Shown here: piece by piece, positions 36,354 through 44,488 of the stretch
Layout of the letters: every line of letters starts with the position of its first letter
Position numbering within the stretch: position 1 is the stretch's first letter
Source: Oxalobacteraceae bacterium UBA6018
GTDB taxonomy: Bacteria; Pseudomonadota; Gammaproteobacteria; Burkholderiales; Burkholderiaceae_D
DNA: 64,000 nt
NCBI GenBank assembly: GCA_002428015.1
Contig: DIZW01000128.1
Coordinates: 29,270 to 93,269, forward strand
Direction: 5' to 3'
Notes under the pieces: generated by a model
Databases searched by the model: none
What the model saw: only the letters and a program-made list of their open reading frames with translations
What the model was told of the DNA's origin: nothing
Translations under genes and position numbers: made by a program

Positions 36354-38309
36354 TCAATGTAAAAAGATTGAAGAATGAATCGCATGGCGCCCCTTGTCGA
36401 GCGTGGTGCTCGCGCGGACCACGGTACCCTCGACCTCATGGCCATAATGGCGGCTAAATAGGCCACTGCCGACACTTAGTGCAAGATCGCTTGTCAGCCG
36501 CGCGCGACCATCGATTTCGAGCGCGCCCCCGTCAAGCACCCGGACAATATTCGCACCCAGTGGGAACGCCCAGGAAGCGACGAGCTCGGTACAGCCCGCG
36601 GCGATGATGTCATTAATGGCGATTCGGTCCTGCATAGGCTCAATGGTTAAGGTACGCGTAATGCGGGTGCCAGGCACAAGGCGTGCGTACCCATCGTGCG
36701 CTGCGGACACGACAATAGTATCGCCGTCCTGCCGGACGACGACGTCAGTCGGGATCGCGTCGTCTTCTATTCGCCAATGTCCTGTGATTCGAGCCATTTC
36801 ATCATTCAGCAACGCGACGGTGGCGTGACTGCCGGTGCGGCGGAACTCGGTCTTTTTGTGCAAGTCGGCGGTATAACCAGAGCAGCCCGGATCAACGATC
36901 ACAGGGCGATGTCCCAACCAGAGTTCAAATGCCAGCATGTCGTTGTGGCCGTGTCCGCCACGGCCATTCATACCCACCTCTCCGATATCGACCATGCAAA
37001 AGAACCCGCGGCTTGCATGCCGCACGACAACATAACCACCGCTAGGAAAGTGGTACACCTCAAGACCATCGACGGACACGGGCAGGTCACTCGCACGGCC
37101 GAGTAAAAATGCGGTCGCAATCTGTGCCGATTCCGCAAATCTGACATGTCCAATCGACTCGCCGAAGAAAGCACGCCCCAGTTCGACGACCGGGCCGTGA
37201 CTGGCCGGCGAGTCAAGCGCGAATGACAGGGCCACTGCATCATCCACGTCTCCAAAATTGGCCCCGGTGCCGTCAGGCCGACTCACCGCGTCGCTGAACC
37301 GGACTGCGCCCCGCAACAACTGAAGCCCGCCTGCCGAGAACGGCCTCCCCATATCGCGCCGAACTATGGCCGCCAATAAGAACAGTTCCAACACGAGCTT
37401 GTGATACCCGCATGACTTTTCGAAATTGACGCCATCGGAACAAAACTGAAGGGCAATTTCCCTGTCGAGCCAATGCAAAGCATAGCGTTGCCAAGCCCGA
37501 CAAAATACACCACACGATTCAAGTGCACGCGTTGCCAGCAATAAGGCGACGATATTAGCTGTAAAATGATTGCCACGCACGTCTGTAAACTCGCGGTTCT
37601 CCCATATAAAACTGGCGTGTTCGAAAATCATTAAGTAAAGTAACTCGCGCAGTTCCGCAAGCTCAGCGCTCCGCGCCTCGTCCAAGGTTGACTTTTCCAA
37701 CGCACCGGTCAAATCCAACAAGACCGTGAGATTGACCGCTCGCATCGATGCTTCCATCGGATACCAATTAACGCTATTCGCAAGCGGATTGCTGCCACGC
37801 CAGCGCTGCAGAAACGTTAGGATCCAAATCACGCGATCGCATTGTATTTCTGTCCCAACCATGCTTGCCAGAATAGGGATCAGATAGTGCAAGCGCGATA
37901 GCTCCCAGGGAAACTTGACGTCATACGGAACGTCCTTTTCCTCGTAGAAGGAATGTTGCTTGAAATATCCCAGCGGCCAACTTTTATTGAAGCGCCAATC
38001 GGCCGAAAAATCGCACGTCATCAAATCGGGCACGCGCGCGCCGAGCAAGCAGAAATCGGATCGCATGACGGCGCGCGCGGCCTCATCAAGGCACCGGCGC
38101 TGAGCATCATCAAGTCTATGCGGGTTGCCTAGCAGTAGAGTCGGCCGGCCTGTCGGGGAAACGAGAGTCCGCTGACGGTCGAACCGGGCAGCAATGTTCT
38201 CCCATCCGCCAGTGCGAGCCAAATAGCGCAACCGCAGCGCTTGGGTGGCCCGGAATGCGAGCACCCTAGGCGGCTTGGAGTATGCTTTCGCAATTAATTG
38301 AAATATCAT
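36354..38309 (-). CDS. Heparinase II/III-like polysaccharide lyase family protein (copy 2)
   Basis: 651 aa. N-terminal alpha/alpha domain with VRGNHFTANIVALLLATRAL (Asn-His at about 254-255) and CSDGVNFEKSCGYHKLVLEL. C-terminal beta domain with GRGGHGHNDMLAFELWL and VDPGCSGYTADLHKKTEFRRTGSHAT. No signal peptide is seen. It is more like typical Heparinase_II_III proteins than copy 1. It begins the operon section after wzz, and pairs with the oxidoreductase 19 bases downstream. Function in editing or degrading the polymer is inferred. Confidence 0.82.
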   Translation of the reverse strand: MIFQLIAKAYSKPPRVLAFRATQALRLRYLARTGGWENIAARFDRQRTLVSPTGRPTLLLGNPHRLDDAQRRCLDEAARAVMRSDFCLLGARVPDLMTCDFSADWRFNKSWPLGYFKQHSFYEEKDVPYDVKFPWELSRLHYLIPILASMVGTEIQCDRVIWILTFLQRWRGSNPLANSVNWYPMEASMRAVNLTVLLDLTGALEKSTLDEARSAELAELRELLYLMIFEHASFIWENREFTDVRGNHFTANIVALLLATRALESCGVFCRAWQRYALHWLDREIALQFCSDGVNFEKSCGYHKLVLELFLLAAIVRRDMGRPFSAGGLQLLRGAVRFSDAVSRPDGTGANFGDVDDAVALSFALDSPASHGPVVELGRAFFGESIGHVRFAESAQIATAFLLGRASDLPVSVDGLEVYHFPSGGYVVVRHASRGFFCMVDIGEVGMNGRGGHGHNDMLAFELWLGHRPVIVDPGCSGYTADLHKKTEFRRTGSHATVALLNDEMARITGHWRIEDDAIPTDVVVRQDGDTIVVSAAHDGYARLVPGTRITRTLTIEPMQDRIAINDIIAAGCTELVASWAFPLGANIVRVLDGGALEIDGRARLTSDLALSVGSGLFSRHYGHEVEGTVVRASTTLDKGRHAIHSSIFLH

Positions 38310-38371
38310 GGATCGATTCCACTACCTTAAGACCGCATGGCTTTGCATGCGACGCGCCCAAGCGCGCGCGT

Positions 38372-39601
38372 CTAGCGCCGCTTCAAATAAAAGCGCAGGC
38401 GTGAAATCTGCTCGGCACGCACAGGATCGCTCGCAATGCCCGCCCGCATTTCAAGGATGATGCCACGCAGGATTGACAACACAAATCCGAGGAAAAGCCC
38501 GCCAGCAAGGATCAGGCCGCGCTTGGGTTTGAATTTGCGTTCGGGCACTTGTGCCGGATCGAGGACCTGTACGATCGAAGAATCCTTGGCCTCATCGAGC
38601 CGCGCCACTTCGTACTGCTTGGAAAGCAACTCGTATAGCATTTGGTGGTATTTGACGTCTCGCAACAGTTTCATGCTGTCGAGGCCAACTTTATCATTGT
38701 CGGTCGCCGTAACGTCAGTACCATGGCGTCCATTCTCGAGCCGTGCGAGTTCGGTACGCGCGCTGCTCAATTCTTCACTTGCACGCTTGAGATCCTGATT
38801 GTTCCCTGTCACAAATGCTCCCATCGCCCGCACTTGGATTTCCTTTGCGGCGATCTGAGCGCGCAAACGAGCAATGACTTCAACGACGCCACGGCTCTCG
38901 CTATCGACACTAATTACTCCACCAGCGTTGAGAGCGCGTTTCAGGCTCGCCTCAGCATTGGCGAGATTGTTTTTCGAATTATTCAATTGCGTTTCGAAAA
39001 ACACTCTGCGTTGCGCAGCTTCCGTAACAGCGAGAACCTTCGTGAGGCGCAGGAGCTCTTCAGCATAACCGTTGGCCAGAGCTGTGGCACGTTTTGGGTC
39101 CACGTCTTCAACATCGATGCTGATCAGACCGTCTTTCCCGGACGATATACTTGTCTTTGCCTCAAGTTCCTTGCGTGTCTTTTCGGTCAGCGTTTCATCA
39201 TATACTGCCTTCAAGTCAAAACGTCGAATCAGGTTATCGGCGACATTACGGCTCTTAAGCATGCCAATATACAGATCGTTCGGATTTTTAATCCCGGCCG
39301 CCCCCGCCGCAGCGCCGGCCACCCCCCCCAACTGCGCCAGCAATGCAGCAGCGCCGGATTGCGCCTGCTGGGGCGGCAATATTTTCGTGTTCGCCTTAAA
39401 GGCCGGCGGCAGCGCGAAGCTCAGCGCCACAGCCGCAATCGCAAAGATCGCCGGGATGAGTGCGACAGACTTCTTGTATTTGGCGAAGAAAATCAGGCAT
39501 TCGAATAGATTCAGCTCGCCATGGGCACTGGGGCCATCGCTAGCGCTTGAGTTATAAAACGTTTCTTCCATATGCCAAGGGTCTTTCGATTTTCTGTTCA
39601 T
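38372..39601 (-). CDS. Wzz-type chain-length determinant / polysaccharide co-polymerase
   Basis: About 409 aa. An N-terminal membrane helix (after FAKYKKSVALIP, about 45-65), a large periplasmic coiled region, and a C-terminal helix with the proline-rich motif VPERKFKPKRGLILAG. There is no cytoplasmic tyrosine kinase domain, unlike Wzc. It sets polymer length together with the Wzy-like polymerase. I chose ATG 39601 (MNRKSKDPW); ATG 39571 is equally possible and none has a strong ribosome site. It follows the Wza-like gene closely. Confidence 0.85.
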   Translation of the reverse strand: MNRKSKDPWHMEETFYNSSASDGPSAHGELNLFECLIFFAKYKKSVALIPAIFAIAAVALSFALPPAFKANTKILPPQQAQSGAAALLAQLGGVAGAAAGAAGIKNPNDLYIGMLKSRNVADNLIRRFDLKAVYDETLTEKTRKELEAKTSISSGKDGLISIDVEDVDPKRATALANGYAEELLRLTKVLAVTEAAQRRVFFETQLNNSKNNLANAEASLKRALNAGGVISVDSESRGVVEVIARLRAQIAAKEIQVRAMGAFVTGNNQDLKRASEELSSARTELARLENGRHGTDVTATDNDKVGLDSMKLLRDVKYHQMLYELLSKQYEVARLDEAKDSSIVQVLDPAQVPERKFKPKRGLILAGGLFLGFVLSILRGIILEMRAGIASDPVRAEQISRLRFYLKRR

Positions 39602-39640
39602 GTAACACGCATCAACGATGCGTTGGCGAGACCGCAAGCA

Positions 39641-42043
39641 TTAACGCAATACCTTGATTGCAGCGGCACCAAGACCAAAATTGGCGAGGATCTGCGACCA
39701 TTCCTTGACTCCACCCACAAACTTAGTCCAAGACGTTTCCTTGTCGAGGCGCTCGGGCACCACGATGCTATCGCCAGGCATCACCTCGACACCCCGCATA
39801 CCGCTGCGGAACCAACTGTTCGAATCGGATGAGAGTATCGAGCCATCGACCCGGATCACAAAGATATTCTCCTGATCGGCATCAACAGTCACGCCGGCAC
39901 CGTTCAGGTAATCGCCAACGGTCTTTCCTGCACGCCAGATCGGTGACGACTCGGCATTGACGGCGCCAAATACATGCACAAAGTCGGGCCGCGTTGGAAC
40001 CACCAGCTTGTCGCCGTTCTCCAGCTTCAGCGGCGGCAGGCGGTTGAACGAGCGTTCATGGGGATCTAGGCCAAAGGCAATGCGGCCTGTCGGCTTAAGT
40101 TGTCGAATACGCACCACCGCGCCTCTGGCCGCGTCCACGGCCCCTTGGCGGCGCAGTTCAGCCACTTGCGCATCTGTGGCCGTTATCGCACTTGAATTCG
40201 CGAGCGTCCTCGACTGTTCATTGCGCAACTGTGACTCGAGCTTGGAGGCAACCTTCTCAAGGTTGATCTCCTGCTCCCTGCGCGCCTGCTCGCGGTAAAG
40301 CGCGGTACCGAACAGGTAAGCGTTATTCGTCGGCCCGCCCGCGCGCGCGAGCAGCGTCTGCAAGTTCTCACCGGGCGTCATCTGGTAGACCCCCGGCACA
40401 TTTACCTCGCCCTCAATGCGCACGAATACCCGACGTTTGTCGACCGGCACGAGAACATCACTTTGCGAGAACACCGTCACCGTATCGCCCGGCTGCAGTT
40501 GCACATTGTCCACGCCGGACGGGTTGCTGAAGACGTTCCCGAGGTGGAAAGGAATCAGACTGACGCTGAGGTCGGCGTGGTTGATCCGCTCGACCACCGC
40601 GTAGTCCCAATTCACTTCATCGATCAGACCACCTATGCGCCCGGCAATATTTTCACCGTCCGCACGGGATTCCTGGTCGTTCTGTCCGGCTTTCAGGGTG
40701 TCGTTCTGACGCCGGATTGACGCGCGGCTGATCAGGTAATCCCGGTTCGGGATGAGGTCGGAGATCCGCATGCCCGGCTTAAAGGGGGCACGGATGGCTT
40801 GGTCCACATTGCCACGCAGGACTACCGCGTTCGCAAACTCGGGTGTGATCGAGGTCAGGTTCACCAGATCGCCGTTCTTTAGTGTCTTCTTGAGGCCGGC
40901 CGCGTCCAGAGCGAATTCTTCCACCGTGCGTGGCTGGGTCTTGGTCGGATCGAGCCGCTCGAGATAGGCGCGGCGCGGATCGGCAACCACCGCAGCCCCG
41001 CCGGCGGTGTCGAGCAGCGATGCGATCGTGTCGTCGTTGCCGCGCAATTCATAGATCGCCGGGTTGTTGACACGGCCTACCAAAGCCACATAGCCGCTCG
41101 CCGGCGGAATATAAATTGTGTCTCCGTCGAGCAGTCGAATATCCGCCGACTTGTCGCCCTTGGCAATGAAGGCGTACAGATCGAGGTCGGCCATCACCTT
41201 GCCGGCGCGCTTGACCTGTACATGGCGCATGCTGCCGTTGGCGTTCGGCCCGCCACTGGCAAACAGTGCCGTCACAAGCGAGGAAGTGCTCGATACAGTA
41301 TAGGTACCAGGACGGCTCGCTTGCCCCACCACATAGACGGTGATTGCGCGCAACTGGCCAAAGCTGACGTTCAAGGTAACGCCCTTGTACATGCGGTTGA
41401 CGACACCACGCACCACCGTTTCGGCGTCACCGGCCTTGACGCCGCCGAGCACGACAGACCCAATGGTCGGGATCGTCACCAAGCCGTTACGGTCGATCGT
41501 GGCGCGAAAGTCGATGTCGATCGTGCCCCAGCCGCGCACCAGCACTTCATCGCCGGGGCCCAGTGGATAGTCGGACGGCACCGGCGAGTTCAGGACCGGG
41601 GCGAAGGTGGATGGAGTTTTGTCGAAGAACTCGGCGCCAAACACCGGCAGCAGTTTGCCGGTACCGTCCTGAACGAAACGTTGAAACTCGCTGATTGGTG
41701 CGACGCGTTGGCGATCAGCCTGCCCACCTACAACTGTCTGTTGCTGCAGCACATCTCTAGTGTTGCCGTTGGTGAGAACCCGGCCGAGCGCGCTACTATC
41801 GGTGGCCGACGAGCCGGCGTTGCTGATACGGGTGCGGCTGGGCAATTGACCCTGGCTGGTTACTGGAACCTCACCCACCGATACCGGATTCTGATCAATG
41901 CTCGTGCGCGGATCTGGCAAATCTCCCTTGTTGATCGTGTCTTGCGCGTTGACTACAACAGCGGTGAAGGCCAATGTTAAGGCTAGGGCACAACGGGAAA
42001 TTTGGCGCATGGAGTAATTCTGGGAATAATTGATCGTAGCCAT
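39641..42043 (-). CDS. Wza-like polysaccharide export protein with SLBB domains
   Basis: 800 aa, outer-membrane exporter family. A signal peptide (about 12-34, cut near VNAQ) has no lipobox Cys, unlike E. coli Wza. Then comes the polysaccharide export domain (YPLGPGDEVLVRGWGTIDID, about 157 on), followed by several SLBB repeats (VVGQASRPGTYTV, VALVGRVNNPAIYEL, VRIEGEVNVPGVYQM, VHVFGAVNAESS) and a C-terminal part with EVMPGDSIVVPE. It forms the periplasm-to-surface channel. It is the first gene of the minus-strand operon; its promoter lies in the AT-rich region upstream. Confidence 0.9.
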   Translation of the reverse strand: MATINYSQNYSMRQISRCALALTLAFTAVVVNAQDTINKGDLPDPRTSIDQNPVSVGEVPVTSQGQLPSRTRISNAGSSATDSSALGRVLTNGNTRDVLQQQTVVGGQADRQRVAPISEFQRFVQDGTGKLLPVFGAEFFDKTPSTFAPVLNSPVPSDYPLGPGDEVLVRGWGTIDIDFRATIDRNGLVTIPTIGSVVLGGVKAGDAETVVRGVVNRMYKGVTLNVSFGQLRAITVYVVGQASRPGTYTVSSTSSLVTALFASGGPNANGSMRHVQVKRAGKVMADLDLYAFIAKGDKSADIRLLDGDTIYIPPASGYVALVGRVNNPAIYELRGNDDTIASLLDTAGGAAVVADPRRAYLERLDPTKTQPRTVEEFALDAAGLKKTLKNGDLVNLTSITPEFANAVVLRGNVDQAIRAPFKPGMRISDLIPNRDYLISRASIRRQNDTLKAGQNDQESRADGENIAGRIGGLIDEVNWDYAVVERINHADLSVSLIPFHLGNVFSNPSGVDNVQLQPGDTVTVFSQSDVLVPVDKRRVFVRIEGEVNVPGVYQMTPGENLQTLLARAGGPTNNAYLFGTALYREQARREQEINLEKVASKLESQLRNEQSRTLANSSAITATDAQVAELRRQGAVDAARGAVVRIRQLKPTGRIAFGLDPHERSFNRLPPLKLENGDKLVVPTRPDFVHVFGAVNAESSPIWRAGKTVGDYLNGAGVTVDADQENIFVIRVDGSILSSDSNSWFRSGMRGVEVMPGDSIVVPERLDKETSWTKFVGGVKEWSQILANFGLGAAAIKVLR

Positions 42044-42161
42044 TGCTCGGCGTCTCTTGGTCGGGGCTAATTTTACGCGCGATCAATTCAAAGACGAAAT
42101 CTTTTGTGCCTACGCAATACATAAAATCACAAAACGAGGTAGATAAACAGACAACATGCGG

Positions 42162-42190
42162 AGTATAGCGCAATATTGCATTAACGGAAA
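42162..42190 (-). promoter_or_regulatory. Putative promoter of the exopolysaccharide operon
   Basis: On the minus strand, TATACT (42162-42167) is a strong -10. TTTCCG (42185-42190), 17 bases upstream, is a weak -35. Predicted start is near 42155, giving a leader of about 110 nt before the Wza-like gene. The weak -35 would fit a regulated promoter. Confidence 0.5.
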
Positions 42191-42232
42191 ATATGATAAA
42201 TATAACTAATTGTAGTTATACCAATATTGCAT
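42171..42232. repeat. Pair of 11-bp direct repeats in the operon promoter
   Basis: CAATATTGCAT occurs at 42171-42181 and again at 42222-42232, 51 bases apart, close to five helical turns. Each contains the palindromic core CAATATTG. The first copy sits between the predicted -10 and -35 and the second upstream. The layout resembles a pair of operators for an unknown regulator. Confidence 0.5.
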
Positions 42233-42325
42233 CCGCGAGGGAAGCCGCCTGTTTGGCGAAGCGCCGCGAAATAGCAGGCGGGCGCCGAGCTTCGCGACGA
42301 ATTTGAATGTCCGCAGGAACGAACT

Positions 42326-42366
42326 TTGATTAATATCAAAAGTCCTGGGAGGCTGCTAGTTACACT
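42326..42366 (+). promoter_or_regulatory. FNR box with class II promoter of the small gene
   Basis: TTGATTAATATCAA at 42326-42339 matches the FNR/ANR consensus TTGAT-N4-ATCAA at every fixed position. TACACT (42361-42366) is a fair -10 centred 31 bases downstream, close to the usual class II FNR spacing. Predicted start is near 42373, about 80 bases before the small gene at 42455. The rest of the 42044-42454 gap holds the exopolysaccharide promoter and nothing else I recognise. Confidence 0.65.
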
Positions 42367-42454
42367 GAGACATCGTTAGGAATCCGCTGAGTCTCAACCG
42401 CGATTTTCCTTACTACCGCGAGGATTAATAACCGGCAACATGATGAGGACGACG

Positions 42455-42784
42455 ATGCATACGATCCCACCTTCAGATTTCTCGGCTAGCGAGCCCGACG
42501 AGCTGCCAGGGCAGCGTACGCCCATCGACCTGCTGGCGCGCTCGGCGCTCGAGAGCACGCGCGAGGCGATCGCCCGCTGGACCGGCGGCATCCACGCGCC
42601 GCGCTTGCTGGCGGTCGGTTCCCTGCATGTGTCGGCGCAGGCGCGCTGGTACGCACAGGCACGCGACGGCTTCCAGGAATGGCGCGACCGCGGTGGCTTC
42701 GCCCAGAGCGACGAGACGGCCGCGCCGGCGTCCATCACCACCGAGTCAATCATCACCCGCAAGGCCGACACCTGCGTCGACTGA
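42455..42784 (+). CDS. Small hypothetical protein, likely FNR-controlled
   Basis: 109 aa from ATG 42455, chosen because GAGGA lies 5 bases upstream; ATG 42440 is an alternative. The middle (about 30-75) is amphipathic and alanine-rich (LLARSALESTREAIARW, HVSAQARWYAQARDGFQEW), loosely like phasin helices, with charged disordered ends. It has no signal peptide, membrane helix or motif I know. Codon use with strong GC third positions fits a real gene. It stands alone between the FNR-type promoter and a terminator hairpin. Confidence 0.6.
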   Translation: MHTIPPSDFSASEPDELPGQRTPIDLLARSALESTREAIARWTGGIHAPRLLAVGSLHVSAQARWYAQARDGFQEWRDRGGFAQSDETAAPASITTESIITRKADTCVD

Positions 42785-42833
42785 GGCCGCCGATCGGCGC
42801 GCGGGGCGCGCGCGATCGCGTCGCCCAAACGGA

Positions 42834-42858
42834 AAACGACGGCATTGCACCGTCGTTT
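42834..42858 (+). terminator. Hairpin terminator after the small gene
   Basis: AAACGACGG (42834-42842) pairs with CCGTCGTTT (42850-42858) across a 7-nt loop, 50 bases after the small gene's stop. The stem ends in A/T pairs, so it could work as a terminator in both directions, though the following T-run is broken. Confidence 0.65.
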
Positions 42859-42976
42859 CCTTGTCCTGCTTCTGGATCAATCGAGGAATCTAAATTCTCT
42901 CTGTGCCGCATCGACCGATGCGGATAGGTAGTTCATTCTAGCTTGATACCGGTGCGGATGTTCTTGTGATAACGCC

Positions 42977-43029
42977 TCCTTGAAAGAACTACAGCTCTAA
43001 TATAGTCCACGAGCCCGAACTTTCAAGGA
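42977..43029. repeat. Distant 10-bp inverted repeat after sppA
   Basis: TCCTTGAAAG (42977-42986) and CTTTCAAGGA (43020-43029) are perfect inverted copies with 33 bases between them, located 28 bases beyond the sppA stop. No T-run follows on the minus strand, so it is not a standard terminator. Function unknown. Confidence 0.4.
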
Positions 43030-43056
43030 AAAAGATGAGACTTGGTCGGATTCTTC

Positions 43057-44049
43057 TTACCGCACCGTCGGCATGGCGCCATGGTAGATGGCCTTGACGG
43101 CACCGCTGCCGACCGCCGCGCCGAATTTTTTCAGCACCCGCTCCGGCAAGCCCTCGTGCGCCGTGTAGTCGACGATGTCCTCGGCCTTGACGACGTCGCG
43201 CGCGACGGTGTCGACCGTGCCGTAGCCGTCCGCCAGGCCCATCTCGACCGCCTTGGCGCCGATCCAGAACAGGCCGGAGAAGGTTTCCGGGGTCTCCTTG
43301 AGGCGCTTGCCGCGCCCTGCCCTCACCACCGAAATAAATTGCTGGTGGATCTCGTTGAGCATTTCCTGGGCGTGGGCCTTGTGCTTCTCCGACTGCGGGC
43401 TGAACGGATCGAGGAAGCCTTTGTTCTCGCCGGCCGTTAGCAGGCGACGTTCGATCCCGAGCTTTTCCATCGTCCCGGTGAAGCCGAAACCGTCCATCAG
43501 CACGCCGACCGAGCCGACGATGCTGGCCTTGTTGACGAAGATCTTGTCGGCGGCCGCCGCGATGTAATAGCCGCCCGAGGCGCAAATCTCGTCGACCACC
43601 ACGTACACGGGCTTGCGCGGGTACAAGCGTTTCAGGCGTAGCATCTCGTCGACGATGATGCCGGCCTGCACCGGACTGCCGCCAGGGCTGTTGATGCGCA
43701 ACACCAGGGCCACGGAACCGGTGTCGGACATCGCCTTGTTCATGGCCGGGATCACGGCGTCGGCTGAACCGCTGCCTTCGGACTCGATGCTGCCGTCAAT
43801 TTCGATGAGGGCGGTGTGGCGGCCCAAGGTGTCGGCGTCGCCGCTGCCGAAGTTGAAGTCGTACAAGGCCCACAGGCCCAGCAAGGCAAGGCCGAGAAAC
43901 GCGAAGCGGAAAAACACGCTCCAGCGGCGCGCCGCGCGCTGCTCCTTCACCGTGGCAAAGACCAGCTTTTCCAGCGTGTCGCGCTCCCATGCGCCGCCAG
44001 ACAAGGTCGCCGCGGGTTTCGCTTGATCCGTACTCGTGTTGTCGCTCAT
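43057..44049 (-). CDS. sppA: Signal peptide peptidase SppA, short (36K) type
   Basis: 330-aa membrane-anchored S49 serine protease. One N-terminal membrane helix lies at about 43-65. The catalytic domain has RINSPGGSPVQAG, the nucleophile Ser in EICASGGYYIA (about 160), and the general-base Lys in the family position near NKASIVGSVGVLMDG. It degrades cleaved signal peptides in the inner membrane. It is the last gene of the minus-strand run rluC, HAD phosphatase, Rieske, sppA, 48 bases after the Rieske gene. Confidence 0.92.
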   Translation of the reverse strand: MSDNTSTDQAKPAATLSGGAWERDTLEKLVFATVKEQRAARRWSVFFRFAFLGLALLGLWALYDFNFGSGDADTLGRHTALIEIDGSIESEGSGSADAVIPAMNKAMSDTGSVALVLRINSPGGSPVQAGIIVDEMLRLKRLYPRKPVYVVVDEICASGGYYIAAAADKIFVNKASIVGSVGVLMDGFGFTGTMEKLGIERRLLTAGENKGFLDPFSPQSEKHKAHAQEMLNEIHQQFISVVRAGRGKRLKETPETFSGLFWIGAKAVEMGLADGYGTVDTVARDVVKAEDIVDYTAHEGLPERVLKKFGAAVGSGAVKAIYHGAMPTVR

Positions 44050-44097
44050 GACTCGTTTTTCGTCGAAGATGGGGAAAGGTTGACCGCTGTTGTTGGG

Positions 44098-44475
44098 TTA
44101 TGCCTGCACCGGCCGGATATATTCGTCGGGTTGCCAGTAAATCCTGCCGTCCGTTTCGCGCACACCGATCGGCCTGAGCCTCCCGCCCTTGCAGGGGCCG
44201 CCGGCGCACAGCCCGCTATCGGGCAGATACACCGCGCCGTGAGTGGCGCACATCAGATACAGCCCGCTCGACTCGAAGAACTCGCCCTCCGCCCAGTCGA
44301 GCTCGATCGGGACGTGGGCGCAACGGTTCAAATACGCGTACACAGTGCCGCCGTAGCGCACCACGAAGCCGGTCGCAGCCGCGCCAAACGCGGTGACGGG
44401 AAAACGCACGCCGCGCCCGCCTTCCTGCACCGCCTCCGAGGCGCACACCAGCACCTCGGCAAGGTGATTATCCAT
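44098..44475 (-). CDS. Rieske [2Fe-2S] domain protein
   Basis: 125 aa from ATG 44475, preceded by GGAG at 8 bases; an in-frame GTG at 44502 overlaps the HAD gene. A single Rieske domain with both ligand pairs: C-x-H in NRCAHVPIEL and C-x-x-H in MCATHGAVY. Such stand-alone proteins act as small ferredoxin-like carriers or as dioxygenase-type ferredoxins; the partner is not visible here. It lies between the HAD phosphatase and sppA, an order seen in other Burkholderiales. Confidence 0.85.
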   Translation of the reverse strand: MDNHLAEVLVCASEAVQEGGRGVRFPVTAFGAAATGFVVRYGGTVYAYLNRCAHVPIELDWAEGEFFESSGLYLMCATHGAVYLPDSGLCAGGPCKGGRLRPIGVRETDGRIYWQPDEYIRPVQA

Positions 44476-44488
44476 CACTTGTGCTCCG

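Noticed and set aside
42394..42828. 144-codon minus-strand frame opposite the small gene
   Set aside because: The plus-strand gene has a ribosome site, promoter and terminator; the minus frame has none of these.
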